A DNA stretch of 64,000 bases. Source: Riemerella columbina (GTDB lineage: Bacteria; Bacteroidota; Bacteroidia; Flavobacteriales; Weeksellaceae). This document shows, one piece after another, positions 23,678 through 33,396 of this stretch. Made by a program: the position numbers and the translations under genes. The notes under the pieces were generated by a model that had not been told where the DNA came from, searched no databases, and saw only the letters and a program-made list of their open reading frames with translations. Where the stretch lies: positions 1,178,001 to 1,242,000 of the forward strand of contig NZ_CP103950.1 of the NCBI RefSeq assembly GCF_030517065.1, read 5' to 3'. How positions within the stretch are numbered: position 1 is the first letter of the stretch; every line of letters begins with the position of its first letter.

Positions 23678-25687
23678 ATGAATTTAAAAAAAATAGGACT
23701 TACCTTGGCGGTAGGCACCACATGGTTAATGAATGCACAACAACAAGTGATGACGCCAGAGCAACTCTGGACTTTGAAAAAACTCAGCGTGAAAGCCGTG
23801 GCTCCAGACCATTCGGCTTTGGTTTATAAGGTAGGACAGGTAGACTTAAAAACCGAGAAAACCAATGCACAACAGTATTTCCTCAACCTCCGCTCGGCAG
23901 CGAGCACACCCGTAGCGTGGGGCGATAAAAAATTGATACAATGGGATCGTAATGGCATTTATGCTATTGAAAATCAAACGATTTATTGTTCAAAAGATCA
24001 AGGTGAAACTTGGACAACTTTTTATAAATTAGAAGATGCCGATGCTGATAATATTATGATTTCGCCAGATGCTAAAAAAATAGCGTTTAGTAAGGAAGTT
24101 TTAGTGGAAAAAGTGCAAGCTAAGGATAAATATCCAGATTTACCGAAAACCACGGGCTATGTTTATACCGACCTGAACCATCGCCATTGGGATTACTTTA
24201 ACGAAGGGAAGTACAACCATATTTTCTTAGTGGAAGTAGGCAGTAGCCAAGCGCCAAAAGACTTGCAAGAAGGCAAAGCCTGGGATAGCCCACAGCGTCC
24301 ATTTGGTGGCGGAGAGGATTTTATCTTCAGCCCCGACTCTTCGCAATTGCTCTTTGTGATGAAACCTTTGAGTGGTAAGGCGTACGCCATTTCCACCAAT
24401 ACCGATATTTTTGCTTACCACATTGGCACTGGCGAGACCAAAAATCTAACCCAAGACAATAAAGGTTATGATGTCAATCCAAAATTTAGTCCTGATGGGC
24501 GTTATCTCACATGGCAAAGTATGACTACAGACGGCTATGAGGCGGACAAAAACGACCTCAAAATAATGGATTGGAAAACGGGTGCGATCACCAATTTAAC
24601 GAAACATTGGGATGAAACGGTGGATGGCAATTTCTACTGGTCGCAAGATGCTAAAACGCTTTATTTTACCGCTGCTTACCGAGGGACAAAGCAACTTTTT
24701 GCCTTGCCGATAAGTACGAAAAAAGTCAAACAACTCACCCAAGGGCAGTTTGATGTCAACGAAATTATCACGGTGGATAAAAGCCAAATCATCGTGGGGC
24801 GTACGGATATCAACCACAACACCGATTTATTTTCCGTTCAGCCTAAAAATGGCGAAATGAAACCATTAACAGCTGTAAATCAAGAAGTTTATGCGAAAAT
24901 AAAGCCTTCTCAATCAGAATTGAAAATGGTCAAAACCTCCGATGGTAAGGAGATGGGCGTGTGGTTCCATTATCCGCCAGATTTTGACCCAACAAAAAAA
25001 TATCCAACCTTGTTGTATTGCCAAGGTGGACCGCAGTCGGCATTGACTTTATTTTTCTCTACCCGCTGGAATTTTGCACTGATGGCGGCTCAAGGCTATA
25101 TCGTGGTCGCTCCTAACCGCCGAGGAATGCCTGGTTGGGGAACGGAGTGGAACGCTGCGATTTCCAAAGATTGGGGCGGACAACCTATGCGAGATTATTT
25201 AGCCGCTGCCGATTTTGCTAAAACGCTACCTTATGTAGATGGCGAGCGTATGGCGGCGGTGGGCGCCAGCTATGGCGGTTATAGCGTGCTGATGTTGGCA
25301 GGAATTCACGAAAATCGTTTCAAAACATTCATCGCTCATGATGGCTTGTTTGATATGAAATCTTGGTACTTGACCACCGAAGAATTGTGGTTTGCCAATT
25401 GGGATTTGGGCGGTTCTCCGTATGATACACCACTTCCGAAATCTTATACAGACTACAATCCGAGCAATTTTGTGAACCGTTGGAACAAACCTATTATGAT
25501 TATCCAAGGTGGCAAAGACTTCCGTGTGGGGTATGAACAGGGGCAAGAAGCCTTCCAAGCGGCACAGCTAAAAGGTTTAAAGTCTAAATTTCTCTATTTT
25601 CCAAATGAAAACCACTGGGTGCTGCAGCCTCAAAATGGTTTGGTATGGCAACGGGAGTTTTTCCAATGGTTGAAAGAGACCTTGTAA
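23678..25687 (+). CDS. S9 family serine peptidase (DPP/acylaminoacyl-peptidase type)
   Basis: This 669-residue exported prolyl-oligopeptidase-family enzyme has a signal peptide at residues 1-20 (ending WLMNAQQ), probably directing it to the periplasm. Residues about 40-400 form a WD/beta-propeller-like domain with repeated strand motifs (FSPDGRYLTWQS, NFYWSQDAKTLYFTAAY). The C-terminal alpha/beta-hydrolase domain has the nucleophile Ser531 in GASYGGYS, Asp614 in QGGKDFRVG and His646 in NENHWV. Such enzymes trim peptides for nutrition, and flavobacteria carry several. It is monocistronic with a terminator after it. Confidence 0.92.
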   Translation: MNLKKIGLTLAVGTTWLMNAQQQVMTPEQLWTLKKLSVKAVAPDHSALVYKVGQVDLKTEKTNAQQYFLNLRSAASTPVAWGDKKLIQWDRNGIYAIENQTIYCSKDQGETWTTFYKLEDADADNIMISPDAKKIAFSKEVLVEKVQAKDKYPDLPKTTGYVYTDLNHRHWDYFNEGKYNHIFLVEVGSSQAPKDLQEGKAWDSPQRPFGGGEDFIFSPDSSQLLFVMKPLSGKAYAISTNTDIFAYHIGTGETKNLTQDNKGYDVNPKFSPDGRYLTWQSMTTDGYEADKNDLKIMDWKTGAITNLTKHWDETVDGNFYWSQDAKTLYFTAAYRGTKQLFALPISTKKVKQLTQGQFDVNEIITVDKSQIIVGRTDINHNTDLFSVQPKNGEMKPLTAVNQEVYAKIKPSQSELKMVKTSDGKEMGVWFHYPPDFDPTKKYPTLLYCQGGPQSALTLFFSTRWNFALMAAQGYIVVAPNRRGMPGWGTEWNAAISKDWGGQPMRDYLAAADFAKTLPYVDGERMAAVGASYGGYSVLMLAGIHENRFKTFIAHDGLFDMKSWYLTTEELWFANWDLGGSPYDTPLPKSYTDYNPSNFVNRWNKPIMIIQGGKDFRVGYEQGQEAFQAAQLKGLKSKFLYFPNENHWVLQPQNGLVWQREFFQWLKETL

Positions 25688-25707
25688 AGCCTTAATTTTT
25701 CATAAGC

Positions 25708-25748
25708 AAAACCCTCGCTATCGTTAGATAATGAGGGTTTTATTTTTG
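25708..25748 (+). terminator. Terminator after the S9 peptidase gene
   Basis: AAAACCCTC (25708-25716) pairs with GAGGGTTTT (25733-25741), followed by ATTTTTG. It may serve the convergent pcm gene too. Confidence 0.8.
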
Positions 25749-25785
25749 TATTATTAAAATCGTAAAAAAGATGAACTTTCATTCA

Positions 25786-26433
25786 TTATTCCGTACGCCC
25801 GAGCATCGGTACAAATTTATACTTGCCAAAGCTCTCTTTTTCTATTTCGGTAGGAGATATTTTGGTAAAGCGGTAAAGCGTTTGCTCTTCGGTGGGACCT
25901 AAGGGAATGACCATTTTACCACCTATTTTGAGCTGTTTTAGAAGTTCCACAGGGAGTATTTCGGCGCCACAAGTCACGATAATTTTATCAAAAGGAGCCA
26001 AATTAGGAAGCCCTTTAAAGCCATCACCTAAGGTTTGGTACCACGGTCTGAGGTTGAGTTTTTGGAACATTTGTTTAGAAAAATGCACCAAATCTTGCTG
26101 CCGTTCAATGGTATAAACCTGTGCTGCCATTGCGATGAGCACCGCCGTCTGATAGCCGCTGCCTGTCCCTATTTCTAAAACTTTTTCTTTGGGTTTTAGT
26201 TGGAGCAATTCGGTTTGTTCCGCCACGGTAGAAGGGTGCGAAATGGTTTGCTGTGCGGCAATAGGGAAAGCTCGGTCTTCATAGGCGTAATCCTCAAAAA
26301 TACTTTCCATAAAGAAATGCCGAGGCACTTGGTTGATGGCGGATAGCACGCGCTCATCAGAAATGCCTACTTTTTCCCTCAAGTAGTTCACTAAAATTCG
26401 CCGTTTGCCTTGGTGTACAAATGTGTCTTGCAT
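25786..26433 (-). CDS. pcm: Protein-L-isoaspartate O-methyltransferase
   Basis: Pcm uses SAM to methylate isoaspartyl residues in aged proteins, starting their repair. I choose the start at 26433 (MQDTFVHQGKRRILVNYL), giving 215 residues. The frame continues 17 hydrophobic codons upstream, but those overlap the promoter. Motifs are VPRHFFM, the PIAAQQTISHPSTVAEQTE substrate loop, the SAM-binding VLEIGTGSGYQTAVLIAM, YTIERQQDL, and FDKIIVTCGAEILP. The promoter's -7 box lies only 5 bp before this ATG, so the transcript would be almost leaderless. It is divergent from the Gfo/Idh/MocA gene. Confidence 0.93.
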   Translation of the reverse strand: MQDTFVHQGKRRILVNYLREKVGISDERVLSAINQVPRHFFMESIFEDYAYEDRAFPIAAQQTISHPSTVAEQTELLQLKPKEKVLEIGTGSGYQTAVLIAMAAQVYTIERQQDLVHFSKQMFQKLNLRPWYQTLGDGFKGLPNLAPFDKIIVTCGAEILPVELLKQLKIGGKMVIPLGPTEEQTLYRFTKISPTEIEKESFGKYKFVPMLGRTE

Positions 26434-26438
26434 TACAG

Positions 26439-26469
26439 CAAAAATAAACATTAGATTTGAGATAAACAA
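26439..26469 (-). promoter_or_regulatory. pcm promoter close to the start codon
   Basis: On the minus strand: TTG (26469-26467), 20 bp spacer, TATTTTTG (26446-26439). The -7 box ends 5 bp before the chosen ATG, which rules against the longer upstream start. Confidence 0.6.
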
Positions 26470-26501
26470 GAGGTGAATACGCAAAAAATTACCATTTAAA
26501 A

Positions 26502-26532
26502 TTGACTATTTAAGAATTCTTGATTATCTTTG
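26502..26532 (+). promoter_or_regulatory. Promoter of the Gfo/Idh/MocA oxidoreductase gene
   Basis: TTG at 26502-26504, 20 bp spacer, TATCTTTG at 26525-26532, 21 bp before the ATG at 26554. It covers the TTG codon at 26530 that would give a longer product, arguing against that start. Confidence 0.65.
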
Positions 26533-26553
26533 AAGGCTGAAAAAAGAACCATA

Positions 26554-27519
26554 ATGATTAAAGCTGGCTTGGTAGGTGCAGGGCATCTCGGAAAAATACA
26601 CCTTAAATTATTACAACAATCGGAACGCTATGATTTGGTCGGTTTCTACGATGCCGATGTGGAAAATGGCAAGAAAATAGCCGAAGAATTAGGTTGTACT
26701 TTTTATGAAGATTTTGATGTTTTATTATCAAAAATTGAAATGTTAGACATTGTTACGCCTACGCTTTTTCATTATGACTATGCTAAAAAAGCCATTTTAA
26801 ACGGCAAACATTTCTTTATTGAAAAGCCAATCACGCAGACTTTGGCGCAAGCGGAAGACATTATCCGCCTGTGTAGGGAGAAAAATATTAAAGCCCAAGT
26901 GGGGCATGTGGAGCGCTACAACCCTGCATTTATCGCCACAAAATCGTTCATCAAGAATCCTATGTTTATAGAAATCCATCGTTTGGCGGAGTTTAACCCG
27001 CGTGGCACCGATGTTTCTGTGGTTTTAGATTTGATGATTCACGATTTGGATATTTTGCTGAGTTTGGTCAAATCCAAAGTGAAAAATATCCACGCTTCGG
27101 GGGTTTGTGTGGTCTCTAAAACGCCTGATATTGCCAATGCCAGAATAGAATTTGAAAATGGTTGTGTGGCCAATTTGACCACCTCACGGATTTCAATGAA
27201 AGCGATGCGCAAGAGCCGTTTTTTCCAAAAAGATGCCTATATTTCCGTAGATTTTTTAGAGAAAAAAGCCGAAGTAATTAGACTAAAAGAAGCACCAGAG
27301 CACCCTTCTGATTTTGATATGATTATTGAAAATGCAGAGGGCGAAAAATCTCAAATCATCTTTGAATATCCTAATATACAGCCTAATAACGCTATTTTAG
27401 ATGAACTTAATTCATTCGCCACTGCCATTGCAGAAGACAAAAATGTGGAAGTTTCGTTAGAAGATGGCACGGAGGCGCTCAAAGTGGCGTTAGAGATTAT
27501 GGAAAAAATCGGCGCCTAA
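26554..27519 (+). CDS. Gfo/Idh/MocA family NAD(P)-dependent oxidoreductase
   Basis: This 321-residue protein runs from the ATG at 26554. The upstream TTG start is inside the promoter. The N-terminal Rossmann fold shows GLVGAGHLGKIHL and VGFYDADVENGKKIAEELG, then DIVTPTLFHYDYAKKAI and HFFIEKPITQTLAQAE, where EKP carries the catalytic lysine of the family. VGHVERYNPAF and DLMIHDLDILLSLV follow in the C-terminal substrate domain (the MIHDLDI histidine/aspartate are usual). It probably acts on a sugar or sugar-nucleotide derivative, but the substrate cannot be told. It ends exactly where the convergent DUF2459-type gene ends. Confidence 0.9.
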   Translation: MIKAGLVGAGHLGKIHLKLLQQSERYDLVGFYDADVENGKKIAEELGCTFYEDFDVLLSKIEMLDIVTPTLFHYDYAKKAILNGKHFFIEKPITQTLAQAEDIIRLCREKNIKAQVGHVERYNPAFIATKSFIKNPMFIEIHRLAEFNPRGTDVSVVLDLMIHDLDILLSLVKSKVKNIHASGVCVVSKTPDIANARIEFENGCVANLTTSRISMKAMRKSRFFQKDAYISVDFLEKKAEVIRLKEAPEHPSDFDMIIENAEGEKSQIIFEYPNIQPNNAILDELNSFATAIAEDKNVEVSLEDGTEALKVALEIMEKIGA

Positions 27520-28203
27520 TTATTCTCGGTAATGCCTAAAAATCCCGAAATCTGTAGGTGTCCATAGCGCCGCTGTTTGTCCGCAGGCTTTCAGCCCATT
27601 GTTTGCCCAAGTATTGCAAGTTTGCGTGAAGTTGTATCGCCCTTTAGCTTCATAGAACGCATCATCTTTGCCATAAACGGCATCGGTTTTAATGGGAATA
27701 TAGCGCTCAGAAGCATCGGTTTTAAATTGATTTTGAATATAATGAACCAAACGCTGATATTGTGCATTGGTCAAGCGGATTTGTACACAATCTTTGCTGG
27801 GCGTCATCGTGGGATAATAAGTGCAGTGCATCGCGGAGCCTCCCAACCCAAAAGTGGCGCTAAACGCGGTGGAAAACTTTAAATCTGACCATTCTGGCGT
27901 GTCTAAATAAAAACCTTTATCGCCCCAGCCGATACCTAAATAAGGCATATTTTTTTGCTGAGCAATGGTATTTTCATAAGGAATATATTGGCTCCAATCA
28001 ATGATGGGCGTTTGGGTAGGCACCACCAAATCGGTATGTACGCCGTTGGTCAGAATATAAATTGAAATCGGCTTAGGTTCTGCAGTTTTTTCTGGCGCAA
28101 CAGGAATCAACGGCAGTAATAAGCTCAGCAAAATGTAAATGCCCACTATACCGAGCAAGACACCTAAAGCTTTGAGGAGAAAACGAAAAATGCTTTTCAT
28201 CAT
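27520..28203 (-). CDS. TIGR02117/DUF2459 family membrane-anchored protein
   Basis: This 227-residue protein has one N-terminal transmembrane helix (FLLKALGVLLGIVGIYILLS, about residues 7-34) and a periplasmic domain with the DUF2459 features: SIYILTNGVHTDLVVP, PYLGIGWGDKGFYLDTPEW, and RYNFTQTCNTWANNGLKACG. The conserved His in NGVHTD and Cys/Asn in CNTWAN suggest a papain-like (NlpC/P60-related) catalytic arrangement, but activity is not established. The queG gene ends 13 bp upstream on the same strand, so the two may be cotranscribed. Confidence 0.8.
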   Translation of the reverse strand: MMKSIFRFLLKALGVLLGIVGIYILLSLLLPLIPVAPEKTAEPKPISIYILTNGVHTDLVVPTQTPIIDWSQYIPYENTIAQQKNMPYLGIGWGDKGFYLDTPEWSDLKFSTAFSATFGLGGSAMHCTYYPTMTPSKDCVQIRLTNAQYQRLVHYIQNQFKTDASERYIPIKTDAVYGKDDAFYEAKGRYNFTQTCNTWANNGLKACGQTAALWTPTDFGIFRHYRE

Positions 28204-28216
28204 AAAAAATTTAGGG

Positions 28217-29167
28217 CTAAAATACTATTTTTTCGGCAACTTCTTCACTTAGAAATTGAATATTCCGCTGGAGCCCTGCAAATTTAGTCCGCTTGACAGG
28301 TGATTTTCTAAAAATCTCCGAAAACAACTCTTGTGTAAGCTCTTCCCAATCTTTTTTCTGGTAAGTCATCAGGTAATCATTGGGTTTAAAAAGTGGTTGC
28401 TGGTGTGGCTTAGAAAAGCGGTTCCAAGGGCATACATCTTGACAAATATCACAGCCAAACATCCAATCTTCCATTTTATCTTGAAACGAATGGGGTAGGC
28501 TATCCCGAAGTTCTATCGTGGCGTAGGAAATGCATTTGCTGCCATCAATAATTCTATCGGAAACGATAGCGTTGGTGGGGCAGGCATCTATGCATCGGGT
28601 GCATTTGCCGCAATGATCGGTGGTGGGGTGGTCGGGTTCTAAGTCTAAATCACAGATAATTTCGGAAAGGAAAAAGAAAGAGCCACTTTTTTTGGTGATG
28701 AGATTGGCATTTTTTCCAACCCAACCGATGCCCGATTTCCTCGCCCACGCGCGCTCCAAAACAGGAGCAGAATCTACAAAAACACGACATCCAAACGCTC
28801 CAATTTCTTGCTGTAGCTCTTCCACCAAGTCTTTTAATATAGCTTTAATCACATCGTGGTAGTCCTTGCCATAGGCGTATTTGGAGATTTTATAGTTGTC
28901 CAAAGTCGGAAGCTCTTCCTCTGGGAAATAATTGTAAGATAACGAAATCACAGAGCGGGCGCCTTCCACCAACAGCCGAGGGTCTAAGCGTTTATCAAAA
29001 TAATTCTCCATATAGCTCATCTGCCCGTGGTAGCCTTTCGCCAGCCATTCTTCCAAAGGGCGAGCCTCGGACTCCAAAAATTCGGCTTTAGAAATGCCAC
29101 AATTCTGGAACCCCATTGCTTTGGCTTTGGTTTTTATCAGTTGCGTATGTTGCTCTCTGAGATTCAT
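28217..29167 (-). CDS. queG: Epoxyqueuosine reductase
   Basis: QueG reduces epoxyqueuosine to queuosine in tRNA, using cobalamin and two 4Fe-4S clusters. This 316-residue protein has the N-terminal [14 protein letters not shown], the [14 protein letters not shown] and SLSYNYFP regions that line the cobalamin pocket, and two ferredoxin motifs: [16 protein letters not shown] and [13 protein letters not shown]. Length fits the short form without HEAT repeats. With queA at 15.1 kb it completes the last steps of queuosine formation. A CAAAAATA string (TATTTTTG on the minus strand, a -7 box) lies 5 bp before the start codon. Confidence 0.95.
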   Translation of the reverse strand: MNLREQHTQLIKTKAKAMGFQNCGISKAEFLESEARPLEEWLAKGYHGQMSYMENYFDKRLDPRLLVEGARSVISLSYNYFPEEELPTLDNYKISKYAYGKDYHDVIKAILKDLVEELQQEIGAFGCRVFVDSAPVLERAWARKSGIGWVGKNANLITKKSGSFFFLSEIICDLDLEPDHPTTDHCGKCTRCIDACPTNAIVSDRIIDGSKCISYATIELRDSLPHSFQDKMEDWMFGCDICQDVCPWNRFSKPHQQPLFKPNDYLMTYQKKDWEELTQELFSEIFRKSPVKRTKFAGLQRNIQFLSEEVAEKIVF

Positions 29168-29200
29168 TTTGCAAAAATAGAAATTTAATTATTAAAAATT

Positions 29201-29230
29201 TTGATATTCATTATTTCTCGTTTATCTTTA
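29201..29230 (+). promoter_or_regulatory. Promoter of the rhodanese gene
   Basis: TTG at 29201-29203, 19 bp spacer, TATCTTTA at 29223-29230, 19 bp before the ATG. The last base departs from the TAnnTTTG consensus. Confidence 0.5.
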
Positions 29231-29249
29231 CAGATTTAAAAAATTAAAT

Positions 29250-29534
29250 ATGATAAAAGATATTTTAAAATCAGGGCAATACCATCTGATTGATGTGAGA
29301 GAAGAAATGGAACTGATGATGGATGGCGAAATAGAGGGCGCTATCAACATTCCGTTGGGAAGTTTGGAGGATAGAAAGGCGGAAATCATCGCTTTGGATG
29401 GCGATAAAATTTTTTTCTGCCGAAGCGGTAATAGAAGCGGCAAAGCGGTAGAATTTCTTCAGTCCGAAGGGGTAGAAAAAGTGCATAATGGTGGTGGCTA
29501 CGCCGATTTACAAGCGCTTTTGGATACCATTTAA
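29250..29534 (+). CDS. Single-domain rhodanese-like protein
   Basis: This 94-residue single-domain rhodanese (GlpE/PspE type) has HLIDVREEMELMMDGEIEGAINIPLG and the active-site loop FFCRSGNRSGKAV, with a cysteine able to carry a persulfide. It lacks a signal peptide, so it is presumably cytoplasmic. The usual role is sulfur transfer from thiosulfate or another donor, but the acceptor is unknown. It is monocistronic, divergent from queG and convergent with pdxH across a shared hairpin. Confidence 0.88.
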   Translation: MIKDILKSGQYHLIDVREEMELMMDGEIEGAINIPLGSLEDRKAEIIALDGDKIFFCRSGNRSGKAVEFLQSEGVEKVHNGGGYADLQALLDTI

Positions 29535-29540
29535 ACCTTA

Positions 29541-29580
29541 AAAACCGTTTCAACCCAAAGATTGAAACGGTTTTAATTTT
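29541..29580. terminator. Bidirectional terminator between rhodanese gene and pdxH
   Basis: A 13-bp perfect stem AAAACCGTTTCAA (29541-29553) with TTGAAACGGTTTT (29562-29574), A-rich before and AATTTT after. Works in both orientations. Confidence 0.9.
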
Positions 29581-30223
29581 ATGGTGCCAGCCGTGACAAC
29601 TGCCATTGGTAATCCTCATCTAAGCGGTACCTTAGGCGGTCGTGCAGTCGGTTGGGGCGCCCTTGCCAAAACTCTATTTCATAAGGCTTTGCGATGTAGC
29701 CACCCCAATGCTCAGGGCGTGGAATTTCCTGCCCTTCGTAGGATTTCTCTAAAGCATTGAGTTTTTGTTCCAGATAATCTCGGTTGGGAATTTCTTCACT
29801 TTGAGGCGAGACCACCGCACCGAGCTGGCTTCCTCTTGGGCGAGAAGCAAAATAGCCATCACTCAAATTTTCTGGGATTTTTTCCACCTTAGCTTTGATG
29901 ATGATTTGTCGCTCTAATGCAGGGTAGAAAAAATGCAAACACACCATAGGCAGGCGCTCTATCGCCTTTCCTTTTTGGCTCAGATAGTTGGTGTAGAAAA
30001 TAAAACCTTCCCAAGTGTAGGCTTTTAGTAGCACCATCCGAGTGCGTGGGCAGCCATCAGCATCTATCGTGGAAACCGCCATCGCATTGGCTTCAGCAAT
30101 GGCTGGGTGGGCTTCCGCCTCCAAAAGCCAATCTCTAAATTGCTCTATCGGATTTTCTTTGGCTTGAGATTCTAACAAACAGCCTTTTTCATAAACTTGT
30201 CTTTTATCGTGTAGGTCTTCCAT
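29579..30223 (-). CDS. pdxH: Pyridoxamine 5'-phosphate oxidase
   Basis: PdxH is an FMN enzyme that oxidises PNP or PMP to pyridoxal 5'-phosphate. This 214-residue protein has the family motifs AMAVSTIDADGCPRTRMVLLK, GFIFYTNYLSQKGK, FFYPALERQI, ASRPRGSQLGAVVSPQS, PRPEHWGGY and the C-terminal EFWQGRPNRLHDRLRY with the conserved arginines that bind substrate phosphate. Length is normal. It supplies cofactor for aminotransferases such as IlvE. Confidence 0.95.
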   Translation of the reverse strand: MEDLHDKRQVYEKGCLLESQAKENPIEQFRDWLLEAEAHPAIAEANAMAVSTIDADGCPRTRMVLLKAYTWEGFIFYTNYLSQKGKAIERLPMVCLHFFYPALERQIIIKAKVEKIPENLSDGYFASRPRGSQLGAVVSPQSEEIPNRDYLEQKLNALEKSYEGQEIPRPEHWGGYIAKPYEIEFWQGRPNRLHDRLRYRLDEDYQWQLSRLAP

Positions 30224-30337
30224 AAATTTTAAACTTCTATTTTGTTATTTTATCAAAATTGATTCTTTAATGATGTAAATTCGTGTTTTTTATAGCTTAT
30301 TTTTTCAATTTTGATGAAAGGATTTGGGTTAATATTT

Positions 30338-31357
30338 CTAATGTGTGCTTATTTCGCCACATAAATTTTCGGAAAATAGTGTTCTAAAATCTTGTTGATA
30401 ATTAGGGTTGTCTATCAGGTGCATTGCTTTAGTAATGGCGGCTTCGGCGGTGAGGTCTTTGCCACTAATTGCCCTCACAGCGTGGAATATATTGCTATTT
30501 TCATACTTCCCAATGGTGATTTCTCCAGAAATACACTGGCTGATGACCACAATTTCGGTGTTGTTTTCTCGTATTTTTTTCAAAGTTTTTGCCGTTTCTT
30601 GGGAATTGAAAATGGTCCCTGAGCCGAAAACTTGTAATATCAGCACTCGGGTATTGGATAAATCGGGGAGAGTGTGCCAGCTCATCCCAGGGAAAATTCT
30701 CAATAGAAAAACCTGTTCAGAAAGGTGGGTATCTATATGGAAATCAGCTGCTTTTTTAGGTCTCAGCAAGACTTCTTTATCATAATTGAGATGAACGCCA
30801 GACTGCCCTAATATGGGATAATTGGGACTTTGGTAGGCATCAAAATACTCTGCGGAATACTTTAAAGTACGGTTGCCACGCAACAATTTATATTCAAAAT
30901 AAATAGCCACTTCTTGAATCACCGCTTCGTTATTTTCATACAAACTGGCGTAGTAGAGGCTGGTCAAGAGGTTTTCTTTGGCATCGGTTCTTAAATCGCC
31001 GATGGGCAGTTGAGAGCCTGTTAAAATCACGGGTTTTTCCAGATTTTTGAGCATAAAACTAAGGGCAGATGCAGTATAAGACATCGTATCCGTACCGTGT
31101 AGAATAAGAAAACCATCAAACTGGGTGTAGTGTTTTTCTATCTCTTCTGCAATTTTTTTCCATTCGTGCGGTCCCATATCGGAGGAGTCTACAGGTTTTT
31201 CAAATGAAGAAACCACTACCTCGCAGTCTAAGAGTTTAATTTCAGGGATTTTATTGAAGATATTTTCAAAATCAAAAGGCTCTAAACTTCCTGTCTGGTA
31301 GTTTTTTTCCATACCGATCGTGCCGCCCGTATAAATGGCTAATACGCTTCTTTTCAT
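30338..31357 (-). CDS. ansA: Type I L-asparaginase
   Basis: This 339-residue asparaginase/glutaminase-family protein has the first catalytic threonine in IYTGGTIGMEKN and the second in ILHGTDTMSYTASAL, followed by PVILTGSQLPIGDLRTDAKENL. Absence of a signal peptide and the domain layout fit the cytoplasmic type I enzyme (E. coli AnsA), which hydrolyses asparagine to aspartate and ammonia for nitrogen use. About 180 bp of AT-rich DNA separate it from the divergent parE gene. Confidence 0.92.
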   Translation of the reverse strand: MKRSVLAIYTGGTIGMEKNYQTGSLEPFDFENIFNKIPEIKLLDCEVVVSSFEKPVDSSDMGPHEWKKIAEEIEKHYTQFDGFLILHGTDTMSYTASALSFMLKNLEKPVILTGSQLPIGDLRTDAKENLLTSLYYASLYENNEAVIQEVAIYFEYKLLRGNRTLKYSAEYFDAYQSPNYPILGQSGVHLNYDKEVLLRPKKAADFHIDTHLSEQVFLLRIFPGMSWHTLPDLSNTRVLILQVFGSGTIFNSQETAKTLKKIRENNTEIVVISQCISGEITIGKYENSNIFHAVRAISGKDLTAEAAITKAMHLIDNPNYQQDFRTLFSENLCGEISTH

Positions 31358-31536
31358 TTAAAGTGGTTTTTTGACTGGCACAAACTTACATAATAATTTT
31401 AATACGAACCCTTATCGAGAGGAAATACACCCAAAAAATCAGTCGCCACAAACAAATTTACCCAAAAATTTTTATCTTAAAATAGGTTTGCGTAAATTTG
31501 TGGGTTATTGTTTTTATATAAGCATTCTTTATTTTT

Positions 31537-33390
31537 ATGAGTAACGCATCGCAACAAGTAAACTATTCTGAGGACAACATCAGAACATTAGATTGGCAGG
31601 AGCACATACGCCTTCGTCCGGGGATGTATATTGGAAAATTGGGAGATGGCTCTTCTGCGGATGATGGTATTTATATCCTCCTGAAGGAAATCTTGGACAA
31701 CTCTATCGACGAGTTCCGAATGAAAGCCGGAAAACGCATAGAAATTAAGTTAGATGATAAGAAAATGACCGTCCGAGATTATGGGCGAGGCATTCCGCTC
31801 GGCAAGGTGGTAGATGCGGTTTCTAAAATGAATACCGGCGGTAAATACGATAGCAAAGCCTTCAAAAAATCGGTGGGGCTTAACGGTGTGGGGACCAAGG
31901 CGGTGAACGCCCTTTCCGACTATTTTAGAGTGAAATCCGTGAGAGATGGACAGTCCAAAACGGCAGAATTTTCGCGTGGAAACATCATTGAAAATCACCC
32001 CGAAGAGCCATCTTCTGACCGCAATGGTACCGAGATTGTCTTTATCCCTGACCAAGAGATTTTCCTCAATTTTAAGTTCCGAAAGGAGTATATAGAGCGG
32101 ATGTTGCGCAATTATGCTTACCTTAATCCAGGGCTTAAAATCATCTTCAACGGCGAGACTTATTATTCCGAAAATGGACTAAAAGACCTTCTCGAAGAAG
32201 AGATGGAAACCGAGGCGCTTTACCCCATTATCCACCTTAAAGGCGAAGATATAGAAGTGGCGATTACCCACTCGGATAAATCTCAAACGGAGACCTATTT
32301 TTCCTTTGTTAATGGGCAAAATACCACGCAGGGCGGCACGCACCTCAATGCGTTTAGGGAGGCTTATGTGAAAACCATCAGAGAGTTTTTTAATAAAAAT
32401 TTTGATGCTTCGGATATCCGAAAATCTATCATTGCTGCCATCTCGATCAATGTGGAAGAACCCGTTTTTGAATCTCAAACCAAAACCAAATTAGGCTCTA
32501 ATGATGTAGGTCCTGAGGGCCCAACGGTGCGGACTTTTGTGATTGATTTTTTAAAGACCAAATTGGACAACTTCCTCCATAAAAATCCAGAAATAGCCGA
32601 GGCTATTCATAAGAAAATATTGGTTTCTGAGCGGGAGCGGAAGGAACTTTCTGGCATCCAGAAATTAGCGCGAGAGCGAGCCAAAAAAGTTTCTCTACAT
32701 AACAAAAAACTGAGGGACTGTCGCCAGCATTATAACGAGCAAAAAGCCGAACGAAAGTCGGAAACACAGATTTTCATCACCGAGGGCGATTCCGCTTCTG
32801 GCTCCATTACCAAGTCCCGAGATGTGGAGACCCAAGCCGTATTCTCGCTCAAAGGAAAACCCCTGAATTGCTATGGACTAACTAAAAAAGTGGTTTATGA
32901 GAACGAGGAATTTAACCTATTACAAGCGGCGCTCAACATTGAGGAAAGTTTAGAAGATTTAAGATACAACCAAGTGATTATCGCTACCGATGCCGATGTG
33001 GATGGTATGCATATCCGCTTGCTGATGATTACTTTCTTCCTTCAGTTTTTCCCAGATTTAATTAAAAATGGACACCTTTATATCCTGCAAACGCCTTTGT
33101 TTAGGGTAAGAAACAAAAAGGAAACCCGCTATTGCTATACGGAGGAGGAGCGCGTGAGAGCCTTGCAAGAGTTGGGAAAAAATCCAGAAATCACGAGGTT
33201 TAAAGGATTGGGCGAAATTTCTCCTGATGAGTTTAAACATTTCATCGGCAAAGATATCCGCTTGGAGCCAGTGGTGATCGGCAAAGACCAAACCATAGAC
33301 CAAATTTTGGAATTTTATATGGGCAAAAATACGCCAGACAGACAACAATTTATCCTTGAAAATTTAGTGGTGGAAGATTCTGATATTTAA
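31537..33390 (+). CDS. parE: DNA topoisomerase IV subunit B
   Basis: ParE is the ATPase/TOPRIM subunit of topoisomerase IV, which decatenates daughter chromosomes. It has 617 residues with [42 protein letters not shown] and [18 protein letters not shown] (ATPase), [12 protein letters not shown] (transducer), [14 protein letters not shown] and [13 protein letters not shown] (TOPRIM), and [13 protein letters not shown]. The [11 protein letters not shown] motif separates it from the GyrB encoded at 12.1 kb. It is first in a tight operon: parE, small membrane protein (6 bp gap), parC (4 bp gap), rhomboid (6 bp gap). Confidence 0.93.
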   Translation: MSNASQQVNYSEDNIRTLDWQEHIRLRPGMYIGKLGDGSSADDGIYILLKEILDNSIDEFRMKAGKRIEIKLDDKKMTVRDYGRGIPLGKVVDAVSKMNTGGKYDSKAFKKSVGLNGVGTKAVNALSDYFRVKSVRDGQSKTAEFSRGNIIENHPEEPSSDRNGTEIVFIPDQEIFLNFKFRKEYIERMLRNYAYLNPGLKIIFNGETYYSENGLKDLLEEEMETEALYPIIHLKGEDIEVAITHSDKSQTETYFSFVNGQNTTQGGTHLNAFREAYVKTIREFFNKNFDASDIRKSIIAAISINVEEPVFESQTKTKLGSNDVGPEGPTVRTFVIDFLKTKLDNFLHKNPEIAEAIHKKILVSERERKELSGIQKLARERAKKVSLHNKKLRDCRQHYNEQKAERKSETQIFITEGDSASGSITKSRDVETQAVFSLKGKPLNCYGLTKKVVYENEEFNLLQAALNIEESLEDLRYNQVIIATDADVDGMHIRLLMITFFLQFFPDLIKNGHLYILQTPLFRVRNKKETRYCYTEEERVRALQELGKNPEITRFKGLGEISPDEFKHFIGKDIRLEPVVIGKDQTIDQILEFYMGKNTPDRQQFILENLVVEDSDI

Positions 33391-33396
33391 TAAATT

